A stretch of 64,000 bases of DNA from Dermatemys mawii (GCA_007922305.1 ML677334.1:55912720-55976719), one strand, 5' to 3'. Counted from the stretch's first letter, positions 34,655-47,332 are shown. Notes: generated by a model not told the origin, from the sequence alone. Program-made: numbers and translations.

Positions 34655-34875
34655 GGGAAGTCTAGGTTGGATATTAGGAAACACTATTCCACTAGGAGGG
34701 TGGGGAAGCACTGGAATGGGTTACCTAAGAAGGTGGTGGAATCTCCATCCTTAGAGCTTTTTAAGGCCCGGCTTGATAAAGCCTTGGCTGGGATGATTTA
34801 GTTGGCGTTGGTCCTGCTTTGATCAGGGGATCTGACCTCCTGAGGTCTCTTTCAACCCTAATATTCTATGATTCC
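34655..34875 (+). mobile_element. CR1 LINE 3' tail, sense
   Basis: GTCTAGGTTGGATATTAGGA, GGTGGTGGAATCTCCATCCT and CTGACCTCCTGAGGTCTC precede the terminal AATATTCTATGATTC at 34861-34875, the diagnostic CR1 3' end. It starts in the last codons of ORF2. Strongly 5'-truncated. Confidence 0.9.
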
Positions 34876-34880
34876 AAGTT

Positions 34881-36149
34881 CCCCCAAACTATTTAGACAG
34901 CTCTTAAATTGTCAAGATACTCTGTGAGCAAGATATATCTTGCCTTGTTCTTCCCTAGTCTTTTTATTAGCTTATCTCCGTTCAAAGTCTTTCACAGGGA
35001 AAGACAGCCTACAATAAGATGTCTAAGCAACAGATGTAAGTATGTAAAGCTGATGTTATGCTGCATTTGCAAGAGGCATGCACCAATAATATATCTACAT
35101 CTCTAAAACAAATCAACCAACATCATTCCTCTCACCCATACTACCACCTGTGAGTAACTCTCTCAAGCTCCCAAGGTATTACATGGTGTATTTAACTTTA
35201 CCAGGCTTCTAAAAGACAAGAATCTGTAAAGGCTATTATGAAATAAAGTGGTGGAAAAAAATCAGACTAAGAAATTTGGTCACCTTAGAGTTTGAGTGAA
35301 GTTTCATGAATCATGCACTTTAAAGGCCTCAAAACTTGCCATAGCTTCTCAATATTGAGGGCCTAGAACTCCGAGCCTCTGGAGGAGTGGCTCCCATTTA
35401 TTGGCATACCTGTCCATACATGCAATACAGAACAAGCATTGTACAAAAGACAAATGCCTCTCTGCAAGGGAAAGGTTTTACCCAATATTGTGCAAAGTAT
35501 GAAAAATGTAACTGCCGTTAGTAGAAGATTAGGTGCAACACGGAGAGCATTTATTTACCACAATTTAAAAGCTACCAAGAAATTGTCAGAATCAAATCAA
35601 TTCTCAGTTAAGTAAATTGTATTAATAATTCCCAGTTGATTAAACTAATATGGATTTTATTTTAAAGTGAGGGAAAATTAAATTATTTATCATTATCATC
35701 TCTATGGAGTTATTAGAGGAATTATTAATTATAGGTACAGAAAAGTGAACAGACTTCAGATGTTCAGGCAATTGAAATGAAGAAGTATGAACAGAACCGA
35801 ATGCAGAATTATGAAAAAATGGGTTGGGTAAGTTAGCAGGCAAGGAACTCTCCTTAGCTGTTAAGAGCATGATTTAAGATCATTATCGAGTAGTCTTTAA
35901 AATGAGCTAGGAGGAACAATCTCAAATCTGTACCCTGCAGTATTCAGCAGCAAGTAATACACATCCAAAACAACAGTAAGGACGTTATAGAAAGGATTAT
36001 CTCCTTTCTTTCAAGTGACTGCTGGGGCAGTCTACAGAAACTTCCATTTTTCCTGCCTGCTCTACTTGGCTTCTGTACAAAGCCAAGTGTATACAAAACA
36101 GTGTAGTGTGTACAAGACAGTGCAGTATAGCAGGGCTTAAACCCTCAAC
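34881..36149. other. No gene seen
   Basis: AT-rich, unique-looking, with no convincing ORF or repeat. Confidence 0.5.
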
Positions 36150-36255
36150 TGAAATTAGGGCCCCATCATTCTAGGCACTGTATAAACACATACTAATTCC
36201 TGGTCTTAAAGGCCTACAATCTAAATAGACAAGATAGGCAAAGGATGAGAGGGGA
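36150..36255 (+). repeat. Old interspersed repeat (GGGCCCCAT...GGCACTGTATAAACAC)
   Basis: TAGGGCCCCATCATTCTAGG, CACTGTATAAACACATACT and CCTACAATCTAAATAGACAA follow a repeat that I recognise as widespread in sauropsid DNA, similar in plan to the segment at 17374-17490. Class uncertain (MIR-like or a LINE tail). Confidence 0.5.
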
Positions 36256-36295
36256 ATCTGGTATCTCTGTGTGATAGGGTGACTAGATAGCAAGT

Positions 36296-36503
36296 ATCAG
36301 AGGGGTAGCCATGTTAGTCTGCAAAAGCGACAAAGAGTCTTGTAGCACCTTATAGGCTAATGGATTTTAGGGATCATGAGCTTCCATGGGCTAAGACCCA
36401 CTTCCACAACATTCATCTGATGAAGTGGGTCTTAGCCCATGAAAGTTCATGATCCCTAAGATCTGTTAGTCTATAAGGTGCTACAAGACTCTGTTGCTTT
36501 TGC
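36296..36503. mobile_element. Penelope-like foldback with two opposed hammerhead-like arms
   Basis: Inserted in the MITE with a perfect 11-base duplication AGATAGCAAGT (36285-36295 and 36504-36514). It starts ATCAGAGGGGTAGCCATG. The rest is a hairpin: GACAAAGAGTCTTGTAGCAC pairs with GTGCTACAAGACTCTGTTGC, and the inner GGGATCATGAGCTTCCATGG pairs with CCATGAAAGTTCATGATCCC. As at 9632-9799, only the left arm carries the ATCAGAGG...TTAGTCTG extension. The + strand arm carries an intact CTGATGA core; the minus strand arm has lost it. Confidence 0.9.
36417..36456 (+). ncRNA. Hammerhead-ribozyme-like motif (candidate)
   Basis: CTGATGA at 36417-36423 is followed by an extra A, then stem II GTGGG/CCCAT (36425-36429 and 36436-36440, loop TCTTAG), then GAAA at 36441-36444 and a short stem III region GTTCATGAT. 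Core bases C3-A9 and G12-A15.1 of the hammerhead are present. The extra A before stem II and the weak stem III make self-cleavage as a monomer doubtful. Minimal hammerheads acting as dimers are known in Penelope-like repeats. Confidence 0.5.
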
Positions 36504-36624
36504 AGATAGCAAGTGTGACAAATCGGGATGGGGGTGGGGTGGGGGGTAATAGAAGCCAATATAAAGAATCAAAAAACAGGACTGTCCCTATAAAATCAGG
36601 ACAGCTGGTCACCCTAGTGTGTGG

Positions 36625-39600
36625 TTGCATATGTCTCACAAAGCTCATCACTTGTTTTGCTGCAATATTGCAATGTTTTGATGTGTTGATTTGCGTGCCT
36701 ATTGATGTATGCAATCAAACAGACCCTCAGTTGGTTAAATCAGGGTAGTTCCACTGACATCAATGAAACTATGCCAGATTACACCAGGGGAGGATAGGAC
36801 TTTAGGTTTTTGAGTATTGTTTTCCTTTTTATACAAAAGGAATTCAAGTACCAGAGATAATTTCCCTGTGAATGTCTCCTTTGTGTCAAATGCCCCTGAA
36901 AACAAAACAGCCTTTATGTTATTGGTTGTAATGATTTTCTTTGCGAGGCATCTTTCCAGCTAATTTCACTTCCCAAATATTGTAAATGAGGAGTAGTGCA
37001 AGCTGCTTTTAGTGGTGCAAGCAGTGCAACATGCTAACTTGTGCAAGATGATAATGGAAAATGAAATCATTGTTTTTAGTCAATCACAATTTGACAGTGC
37101 AATTATATGTGCTTATCATAGGCTGTCAAATTCATAAGGCCCTCTTGTAGACACAGCTTTTGATAATTGTAGATGCTTAAAGAGAACCTAATATTGACAT
37201 TTTCTCTGGAACATTTTCATGGGGCTTGAGAGAACAACTTACACATTGCTGCTAGAAAGATTAGATATGTATTGATTTAATATTTAGAGATAATAGAGAA
37301 TCCTGTAGTCCCTGATTGCTAAAAGCTTCTTTAAAAGCTGTATATGCTGTTTTTGTGTAGCTAGGAGCCCTTTATAGTCATTTCTGCTTTCAGTCTAGTT
37401 TAACAAGCAAATGTTCTGAAATTCTGGTAATTAAGAGGAAAGCCATGCTCAGTTTTATCCTGGAAAAAGTTAGCTAGTTATAGATTAGCTAGTGCTAGAG
37501 TTTCTCTTTAGGTCCATTGTCTGCCCTTAGAAGATGAATTAGTACAATATTCCATAGTATCTAAAATCCTTTAACAACTCTGTGGTAAGCAACCATTTTG
37601 CAGACCATTGTCTTGGGATTTTCAAAGCTGACTAGAGAATTTGGACACATTAATTTCACAGTCACAGTGTTACTGTCTATAGTGTACAAGGATGAGCTAT
37701 GTAGTGGGGAAACTTAAATCTCAGCTATACCAATATTATCAGAATGAGGTAATAGGTATCTTCCTGTTACAAGAAAATCAGGAAAAAAAACTTTAGGAGA
37801 AATGAGCATTGGATTATCCAGAATAGCATCTTCTTTGTCGGCAATTCCTATGAGCTGACGATGACCAAGGAACTACACTCAGTAGTGAGTGGTTTAACCT
37901 GAATGATTTCATTACAGTACTCTGAACCAGAAATGCATGATCAATTTACTGAAAGATCTTCAAATCTCCAGGTAAAGGAGGAGTAAATCTCCTAAACTTC
38001 TTGTAGCGCTCCACCATTTTGACGTGATCACTGCTCTTCAAGAGATCGCAGTTGGAGGGGGCTTTGTTCCTCTGTGGCATTCCCCCCTTCACCTACCTGC
38101 CCCTATCTGAGGAGGGTGTGCTGCAGGTCTGAGGTTGGTAGGAGAGAAAAAAGCAGAGGATGAACTAATCAGGGAAGGGAAAGAACCTGGGCGGCCTGGG
38201 GATACAGCCAAGTGGACGTATGCACTTTTTCATCTTCTGGGCCTGCAGAGCATACTCAGAAAAGCTGATACAGCCTGGGGCTATATTATCATTTCTGCGT
38301 AGGCCTCACTCCACAACTCCTCAGACTATTATCTTTTTCTAGAGAAGCGCCACAGAAATGGAGATCTACAATAAGCACCTTTCCAGACCTGACCTGGTCC
38401 TGGTCTACCCACTCTTCCCACAGCCCACACCCAGTCTCCACCCCTTTCCAACACCTAGACACCAGACTAGCACAGTATCATCCAGAAGGCCTGGAACTCA
38501 AACAGATAGATTTCACCAAGGGCGTGGCTGGACTCTGCATCTGGAGAGAGCTCTTTTCATGGTTGTATCTTGACAGGAAGATCCAAGCCAGCTAATGTGC
38601 CTTAGGCCCTTCACTTATAGGCCTTATTAAAAGATTTCCCTACCTGCCCAGTGTCCATACTTTTTATGGATGTTTTTCATAACAACTTGAATTAACACAT
38701 TTTGTCCATTGTGAATTATTGGTCAACAACTCACAAGTCTTATTAAAAATCCAGCTTACTTACTTTCTCCTTACACCTCCAGAACATTACAAATGCTTGG
38801 TTCATCTGGACAGTATTATTGAAGAGTTACATTTATTTAAGACTATTGTTAAAGCTGGCACATATGCCAAACACAATTAATTGGGGCTTTCTAGTAGGCT
38901 TACGAAAACCACATTTCCGTCTGTCCAGCTATTCATCTAAATCCATTTTATCAGTGTGGAATTTGAGAGCACTGTGGAGTTTATCAGAAATTTTCTAAGT
39001 GACATTTTCCCTTCTTTTCTTATTGCTCAGAATGCTGTTTTTATTGTATCCAAACTGTCTCACCAGATTTCCCACCAGGATTGCTAATCATATAAAGAAG
39101 GAAATAACAAAAATAATTAATTATCCATTGATGTCTGCCAATTCTGAAAGGTCGTTTACCTGGGGCTTTCAAATGTTCCATAATCACTTGCCATTACTGA
39201 CTGCTCTTGCCAGACCAGCATGTTAACATAAGCCTACCATAGACTGTACAAATACATTCCAGGGTTCCAATTGTGCATTGGTACAGCCCATCACAGCAAA
39301 TCTTCTGCTCAATTTACAATGTCCCCAGATGTTCCTTAGGATTCAGTGTTCACCATGCTGCCCTTCACATCCCTATAATCACTTACACAGAGTAAGAAAG
39401 TCATTTTTTGCCTCCTATTACACTTACACATATATCACTGCTATGTTAGCAGAACTCAGACAAATTTCAGGATTTTTGTTCTATTGTTTCACCGAGGTCA
39501 CAACTTAATGAGTTTGGAAAATGAATGACTAGAGAGTGTGAATTATTTAAATTCAGAGTAGGCTGGGCTATTCAGAGCCTTTTGCCTTTAGAAAGTTAAT

Positions 39601-41215
39601 GGCCTCTTTTGCTTCACGAAACAACAATGGAAGTGGATTAGATGCACAAAGATGGCTTTGTTATTTATAGTCTGCTCAGTGTTCAGTACTGAGCCACTCT
39701 CGTGTGTGGTTCAGTGTCTTCAGGATAAGCAAGGCATGTTTCATTCTTTCTGCCCCCTTCATACATCACAACTGCTGCTGACATTTCTGAAACCTCCATC
39801 TACTAGTATCAATGGCAACCATTGCTCTTTGAGTCAGATGGGCCCCATTTTGGATTAATAGTGATAATTCCATGTTTGGGAGCCACTCAGTGAGTGCTAT
39901 GACCAATAAGGCCCCTTTAAGCTTTGCCTGGAAAACATCATTAAAGCAATTGAAGCACTATCTTTGAAAAACAAGCATACACAACCTAATCCAGTTTCTC
40001 AATATATGAATGAACCTTGAATCTAGATAGACCTTTCGTACATTGCTGTAAAGCTATAATTTTCCAGGAGTAATCTTACGGAAAATGTCAGAATTTTAAT
40101 AAAGAAATGGAGCAGAGATGGAGTACCTCTCTGCCTTTCCCTCCCTGCTTAATTCTGCATACATTTTCCAGCATCATATAACCAAAGTAAGAGAAAATAG
40201 ACAGAAGCATCCCTGTTGCAAGACTATTTACATAGGTTCATTTCAAATGACTTCAGATTCAGAAGTCGTTTTATTGTTCAAATGGCTAACAAAACTAGTC
40301 AAGAGTTAGGTCACATCCAGGAAGAGGGGGACATTGTATGTCACAGCTTTTTACAGGGAGATCAAGAGTTGATTGGTGTCCCTTAATGTACATAATGCTT
40401 ATGCTCAGACCTAAAGAAAAAATAAACATTTTATTCATAGTGGAGGAAGAAATTATCTCTTCGATGGTCGCTTATTGCCATTTCAGCTGGCAGTCTTCCT
40501 ATGAAGAAACTGTAGTGCATTTATGAAAAGACAACTAGATGGAGGTTAACAAAAACAGAGCATACAAATGAATTAAAATCACAGTGCAACAAAGCTCTTC
40601 TGCCTGTCAAATTCTGGCAGGTGAAAAGTGCAAAACTGGGTACCATGGGAAATGATTACAAATGGCTCAACAATGCTTTTTGCTATAAAATGTTCTATTT
40701 CTCACTAGCAATTGGGCTACTGCTTGCTATTATTAGAGCACTAGCAGCACATTTTCTGAGAGCTGTATTTGGACACAAAAAGATGGAGTATGAACAAGAC
40801 TCAAACCAGGAAGGAAAAAATGCATATGGGTGAGGAAGTTCTTGAGTAGTCTTGCAGTCAGAGCTGGTGAATGGAGCACAGGGATGTGGTAAAGTAGGGA
40901 TCCATATGAAAGATCAAATGCCATGACAGCTTCCTGTTAAGGAACCATTCCTTCCTTCTGTGTTATTCTTTTTAATTGAGTTCTAATCTAGATTATTACC
41001 TCTGAACCTTACATTTAGTTCTTTCAGCGTACAAATAATTTTTCTTGAACAAGTGAAGGCAAATACCTTTTCTAAATTCAGGGTAAGTTCACTCAGCACC
41101 TATTGGAAGAAAGTATCACAACTCACTCTCTTACAGCTTGTGGTTCCTTTGAGCACAGGCAGAAGAGATTTAAATGAACACAAAAACTCAAGGAAAGACT
41201 GAGGAGTTTTTCTTG
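36625..41215. other. 4.6 kb without a gene; possible conserved DNA at the left
   Basis: The part 36860-37250 is repeat-free AT-rich sequence with motifs such as CAATTATATG and AATGAAATCATTG, and could be a conserved non-coding element. The part 38030-38230 is GC-richer and may be an old repeat. The 70-codon ORF at 40621-40833 has a hydrophobic middle but no other support. Confidence 0.4.
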
Positions 41216-41223
41216 GTTTCATG

Positions 41224-41350
41224 TAGGGTGACCAGACAGCAAGTGTGAAAAATCAGGACAGTGGGGGGCGGGGGGTAATAGAAGCCTATATAAGAAACAG
41301 ACCCCAAAATCAGGACTGTCCCTATAAAATTGGGACATCTGGTCACCCTA
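41224..41350. mobile_element. MITE, TAGGGTGACC family, best-preserved copy
   Basis: Starts TAGGGTGACCAGACAGCAAG and ends GACATCTGGTCACCCTA, with 12-base inverted ends. The target duplication GTTTCATG is perfect (41216-41223, 41351-41358). The centre has a G run followed by GCCTATATAAGAAA. It is the cleanest member of the family here and so probably the youngest. Confidence 0.95.
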
Positions 41351-41358
41351 GTTTCATG

Positions 41359-43090
41359 TCAAATCCATGCAAAACCACTGGTTGCGTATACTCTCAATTC
41401 AATGCCAAAGGCCTAATTTTTAGTTAAATACCTTGTCTATTAGTTACACAGATTAAGCATACCTCAACTTAGCCTTCCTCCTCGCTCCCACATGCTCTTT
41501 CCACCCCAAAAGGATTTGGTCAATAGATATAAAAACCCATCCAGTAGCATTTCTGAAGCAGGGATGTGGGTAATGCAGCCATGCTTGTCACATATGGGGA
41601 GAAAAAGAGAGAGACACACTCACACACACAAACAATGTTGGCTCCAACAGTAGAATCAACAATGGCTGATTACAGGAATGCCGTTAAAGCAACAATGGAC
41701 CTACCTTTGTTGTGGTTTGTCTATTGTACTTGGTAGCTACTGAAATGTACAAAAATCCTGCATATATTTTAAATATCCTGCCAGCTTGCAAAAAGGACAG
41801 TATGGCAAGGTCTAAGTGACATGGTAGAGCTTGATATCTTGTGTTTGACTGTATGACACCCTGCATAATGATGAAGTACCATGGGTTTACAGTTCCTGGT
41901 GCTACCGAGTACCAAATAGCTAGGATTTTTGCTATAGTTTGATGCTCTTTAGGAAGTACAGATTATTTTTCCAAATATATGATATTTAGGCTTGCTCCTT
42001 AAATACACATTCATCTTGGGTAACATGTGAGTATGGCATTTTTAGCCTGTCTTGATTTTGACTGGACTTTGACACCCTAACCACAAAGCCAGCAGGAATT
42101 TAAAGGCATCAAAAATACCTTTGAGTTAGACACAATTTAAGCATTTTGTGACATTGCCTCATAAAGCAATGGCATTGCAACGTGATACAGTGGCAAAAAC
42201 CATCAAGACATTGCAACCCGAAGTTTTATCATCCAGAATAAAGATGTCATTAAGTATCAGCCTATGCAGTAAGAGCCAAGTTCAGTTGCTTTATGTTGGA
42301 TTTACTCTCCTCCCTATTTTTTTAAATTAAAGCTCTTTTATCCCTCTTGCTGGTTATTCTGTTAAACTTTTTCCAATTGTTTTATTGAGCTTGGACTGAT
42401 ATATGATGTGGCAAATTCTTATCCTGTTCTCCATCACTTATTTGTGTTTAATATCTGTTCATTGGATTGAAAGCCTTCCTTCTTTGCTTTGATTCTCATG
42501 CCTTCTCTGTAGCATGCCAGCATCATATATCATTTACAGATGTGTTTTGCAAGATAAGGGTGATGCAACAAAGATGCCAAAGAGAGTGGTTTGGTTTTGA
42601 AGGGGAAATTAATCAAATTTTTTTAGGTGAGGAAGTGAACCACCAAGCAAGAGTTGGATCAGATCAACACAGGAATCCGATAAAGTCTATACTGGGATGC
42701 ATGGGGGGAGGGAGATGAGAAGCTGTTCAGAAAAACGATAGAATAATTGCAGCCAACAAATGGTTTTTCATTTTATTGCTACTGATCCACTAGTTTTTCA
42801 TTTTATAATATTGAGATGAGAGATTGCTGCTGGGATATGTGATATATGAGGAAAGCACAAGCATAACATTCACATGCATCACCTAATAGTGCTGAAAATA
42901 CTCTCAGATTAGCTCTGGTTTTGTCACTGCCCAGCACTGGAATTTCATTAGATCATAACAAAATTTTAAGGCTTGGGATACATTGTCTGTTTACAGTGTT
43001 TTGCTTCCTTTGAGGAAGGCAAGAAGGTGTTTGATAAAGATCAGATCATGGGTGTATTGTGGAGAATATAACTGTATTTCAGTTGACTAC
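41359..43090. other. No gene seen
   Basis: AT-rich, unique-looking DNA with a short (CA)n stretch near 41616. No ORF or repeat that I can support. Confidence 0.5.
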
Positions 43091-43098
43091 AGGACTAG

Positions 43099-43156
43099 AT
43101 CCAAAGGCTACTGAAGTCAATGGCAGTCTCTCTGTTGACTTCAAAGGCCTTTGGAT
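43099..43156. repeat. Short palindromic repeat (ATCCAAAGGC...GCCTTTGGAT)
   Basis: ATCCAAAGGC pairs with GCCTTTGGAT, and TGAAGTCAATGGCAG with CTGTTGACTTCA. Palindromes built on TTGAAGTCAATGG are frequent in bird and turtle DNA. Origin unknown to me; possibly a foldback end. Confidence 0.6.
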
Positions 43157-43229
43157 TTAACCCTTACAATATTTCTCATGACATGCAAATTATCCCAGGT
43201 GGAGAGTAATGGCTCCTAGCCTTGCCCAG

Positions 43230-43274
43230 CCTTGAAGGCTCAGCACGCCACTTCTGAAAGGTTGCTGACCTCTG
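43230..43274. mobile_element. Right end of a hAT element (GGTTGCTGACCTCTG)
   Basis: The reverse complement starts CAGAGGTCAGCAACCTTTCA, related to the terminus of the element at 26337-26653 (CAGGGATCAGCAACCTTTG). Only about 45 bases survive, so it is a truncated fragment. Confidence 0.6.
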
Positions 43275-43608
43275 CTATAGACTACAATCACAGTGGCTCC
43301 AGAGCCTCCAGACACCATTTCCCAGCATGCTTAGAATCCAGAGTGGAGATTAATAGACAGGAAACAACTGCAAAAGCCAATATGGAGGCTTTTGTTGGGG
43401 TGATGTATAGTGTGCTGGGCCAATGAGGAACCGGGATGGTTCAGTTCCTTTAGTGGAAGGGAACAGCCTGACCCAGGGCCAAAGGGGCTAGCAGGTTTAG
43501 TTTCACTTCTGAAGTTTTTGAGTTTGCAGCTGAGAGAGAAGCAGAATATGTCAGGCATGTCAAGACCCCGACATGATGCCAGACAGCCAGGAAAGGATCC
43601 CACTCAGT

Positions 43609-43806
43609 AGCACGCAGGGGGAATCTGGGGGAGCAGTCGCTCCCCCGAGAGCAGATTCAGCAAACTGGTGCCTTTTCAAGTCACTGGGTGGCTGGAGCAG
43701 GATGAACTCTTGGAGCCGCAAAAACGCCTTTTCCTTTGGGAAGTGGCACTTTTTTTTCCCCCTTCTTGCTCACCCTGCTGCTGATACCTGGCTATGCCCC
43801 TGACCC
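43609..43806. mobile_element. Small insertion flanked by 10-base direct repeats
   Basis: CCCACTCAGT occurs at 43599-43608 and 43805-43814. Between them lies about 198 bases with CAGGGG near the left end and CCCCTG near the right end, and a tight hairpin GGGGGAGCAGTCGCTCCCCC near 43630. CAGGGG/CCCCTG termini and the duplication point to a small hAT-type element, though the exact ends do not line up perfectly with an 8-base duplication. Confidence 0.6.
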
Positions 43807-43814
43807 CACTCAGT

Positions 43815-46800
43815 GGTGGAAACAATATAAGAGGGCCCCTTTTGTTTTCTTTAATCCATCCAATGTTTTCAGCACTACGACATCCATCTCTTGATTCATC
43901 CTAAGCATTCCATCTGCCTCGAAAGGTGGAGAATTTGTTGTAGTGTTAATATTTTTATTAATCTTAATCCTTTCCTTCACTACAGCCTGTGTTTCCTGTC
44001 TGCAGTAAAGTCCCCTTTAGTTAGACTGTGACATTTCATTTGTTGGGATTTGTATTATTGTATTTCGTTGGTGGTGAGCACGGTTATAATCCTTGTTAAG
44101 AACTGTAGTATCAGTTATTTCCCCAAGGGACAGCAGCCCTTGTGACCCAGGTACAGTGAGGAGATACCTTGGGTGGAGGCACCAGGCCTTGCAACAAAGA
44201 AGCCAGGATGGATGAACCCCTGTGAGGAAAGAGAAGAGACTCCTCCAATTAGCAAGCCCCAGGGAGGATGCTGGAGCTGTGCTTTGCAGGAGCACCTACA
44301 CAAGTAACAGTTACCACTGGATTAAGGAGATTCCAACTACTTATTTGAAATAAGATTTCTGGAGAGTGAAACGTGGGTGAAGTGCACAGATTTGGCTACA
44401 GTTATTGTTTTGTAAAAGTGTGACTTTAAAGTGGTAGATCCCAGCCTTCCGCTACTGTGTCTCCATATGATGGATTGGCAGGTGGATCTTGCATCTCTCT
44501 TACACAAACATCCCCTTTCCAGTTGTCTTCATACCATGCCATTGCACAGATGTCACTGTTTCCCTTTTCTTCCGACCTGCCCAACCTGTACTTTTCTGGG
44601 TGTCGCATTTAAATTTATGTAGTTCAGATCTGCAAGTGCCTGCATACACTTCTGTGTACCACTGACCTGCATGCCTGCAAACTGCAATGAATGTGCATGA
44701 TCTCCTCAATTCATACTCAGCTAGCTGTGCACACACAAAATAAGCAGGGGTACACATCTGCACTGGAGTTTGCATGCCCACAAGCTCAGGGGTTCAGAGG
44801 AAGGCATATACTGACCTTATAGGATTGTCAAACTGAACAACTCTCAGCCTTGTGGCACAATCTGTAAATATCATGCCTGGTGTGGTTGGGCTTGAATTTC
44901 TTTTTGAATTGTTTTCCAAGACCTCATTTTCAAAGGTCAGTACGGGTAAAATGAATCATATTAGTAATCTTTGACCCATGATGAACTGAGATCAGATGAC
45001 CAGGTAAATAATAATTTATATCTTAGAAAGAGTTAAAATTCTTGCTAAATTAGTACAAATGAAACCAAAGCTATAACACAAATAGGAGTAAACAAAGAAA
45101 CTTCATTGTTTTAAAATAGGTTTTTGCAGTGAGCCTGAGGCATAGTAATAGTTAGCATAAGAGCACCTTAAGCCTAATATAAATTAATGTAAGTAACCGA
45201 CCCTGGGTTAGCAGATTTAGCAATATATATCTTTTAGTAGACTGTAAAGGCTTTATTTAGCCATACTTCCTTATCCACATTTATATAGAGAACCATCTAT
45301 TTGTGCAAATGCTCACAACAGTAGTCAGAACCCCAAAGATAGATAGCAGGAATGACAACTATGGATAAGAGACCAAGACTTAATCAAATATAGTCTTGGA
45401 AATAGCTGTTTATAAGGAATACATGCATGAAAGGGAGTCAAATCCAACCCGCAGTGGGACCTTGGGATGTCAGGATGCTTATCTGACCTTAAGAGGAACT
45501 CATTCGTGAGTACATGATGAGGCTTCTGCTGTTATCTTGTTTTTCTAGTTCTGTGATTTTTGCATATATTGATTGTGGTATTAATAAAACAAAGTGTCTA
45601 TGTACATCTTACCAATTTTCTTCACAGTTAATATCTACTGCACCAAAGGATGGCCCTCTTATTAGTAACAAGTGCAGTTTGCACCCCAGATTAATCAGAA
45701 GGCTACACTATTCATGATATATGAAACTATAGTACTTTGTAACATTGCTAGGAATCCCAGTTGAAGCAAAATGCAGTAACACTGGACTACGGTTTTGCCT
45801 TTGCCAATTATTCTGGGTATAAACTATGAAGAAACTACTTCTGTTACTTCAGCAAACTATACATTGCAGATTCAAATTCTTGTCAGCAAGCCCACTCTAA
45901 GCTTGAGAAGTCATTCTCATTCACCCATTAACTGTTGGTCTTGCTCATGTTGTCACCTTCACGCTTACTGAGTTTATATTGCTTTGGCTGGGTACTACAG
46001 AGAGATTGTTGCTGTTATCGCTAAGCACCTTGGTCTGATTGCACTGGTATTTGTTGACTTTAGTGCCTGAATTCACTGACTTGGCTTTGCACCCCACACT
46101 ACTCCAATAGCCTGTCTTTAAGTACTACATACGTGCAATACTTTGTATTTTTCCATTTGCAGCCAAGTCCCAGTGATATTTAAACTACAAGCTGATGCCA
46201 GAACATTGATGATGATATGCAGTCAAGACATTTATGTACATAAGCCTAAATGAAAATGAAACAAAATTATGACTGCGAGTAAAGTGATGAATCTATCAGT
46301 ATTTACCTTCCAATTAAAAGATAACCTCTTAGAATTTCACTTTAGATACGAAAGCCCCTGTAGTAAATATACTGCCTTTGGCTACAAAGTTTAATAAGCT
46401 TAATATGATTGCTCAGTTTCATTAGAGATTACCTAGAATACTGCCACATTTCCAGATATAGAAACATTTGTCTCTTAATTGACTATTTAACACTATAATT
46501 ATGTATTAAGGATATTTACTTCAGCCTGGAATTAAGGTAAGTAAATACTACTTCCCCCACCCACCCCCTCAACAGCCTTACAGAATGACATGTTTCAGTA
46601 GCTAGCCACAGACAGCTGATTGCAGCCATATAGCTTGCCTTCTGGCTGGGAATGTTACAACATTATGCATGTGATAAGTGTCAAAGAGATGGTTCCCAAG
46701 TCAAAATCCCCCATCAAATCATTGTAGACTCCAAACCTCTTTACTTTGCTTATGAAACAGAGCCTTGTCTTAAGCATGACAGTACCTGGTCAGGATTACC

Positions 46801-47297
46801 TACTGTGTTTAAACATATCTATTTTTCCTTTTAATCTTCAACAGAATGCTGCACACATTTAATCTTCTAACTGTGTCACTTTTTTCCCAGGCATGCTGAG
46901 TGCCTGACTGACTATAGACACATGGCTCAGGAATGTGAAATTCAACAAACTGTTCCTCACAGAGGCTTTTTGTTCATAATAACCTTCTTAGAAAGACCAT
47001 AGTGGAATTAGGAATTGGTCTGGGGAAAATTATTGGACAGCTTTCTTCATTTTCCATGCAGAAGAGATTTCCCTGGTCTGCTTTCACGGGTCTCAAGCAT
47101 GCAATCCTTACTAAAGCAAAACTCAGCGTGGAGTGAGAACTCTTGCCTATGTAAGAGCAAAGAAAGACTGGATCCAAAACCAGTAATAGTTCTAGAAAAT
47201 TCTAGATTAGTACAGCTCGGTGCCTTGATTTGTACTGGTGCAAGCCAGGAATAACTACACTGAGTTAAAAGAACATTAAGACTAAAATGTGTTTGGG
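43815..47297. other. 3.5 kb without a gene
   Basis: The part 44080-44340 is GC-richer and may be an unclassified repeat. The part 46170-46560 is repeat-free and AT-rich, with many homeodomain-type words (TTAATTGA, CCAATTAAAA, AATTATG), and is a candidate conserved element. No exon is supportable. Confidence 0.45.
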
Positions 47298-47332
47298 AAT
47301 AAGATTTCATGGGCTAAAACCCACTTCATCAG
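47298..47332 (-). ncRNA. Hammerhead-ribozyme-like motif (candidate)
   Basis: Minus strand: CTGATGA, an extra A, stem II GTGGG/CCCAT with loop TTTTAG, then GAAA and TCTTATTCC. The core is intact, but stem III (normally GC-TTAT-GC) is disrupted, so it is a fossil of the motif. Confidence 0.5.

Larger units (their letters stand above)
36275..36616. mobile_element. MITE, TAGGGTGACC family, split by a PLE foldback
   Basis: Left end TAGGGTGACTAGATAGCAAG, right end ACAGCTGGTCACCCTA. Without the 208-base foldback and its 11-base duplication, the element is about 123 bases, the size of its sister copies. Flanks CTGTGTGA (36267-36274) and GTGTGTGG (36617-36624) match in 6 of 8 bases. Confidence 0.9.

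Noticed and set aside
40621..40833. 70-codon ORF with a hydrophobic middle that could be a membrane segment
   Set aside because: A single short hydrophobic run is expected by chance in AT-rich DNA; no homology recognised and no start context.
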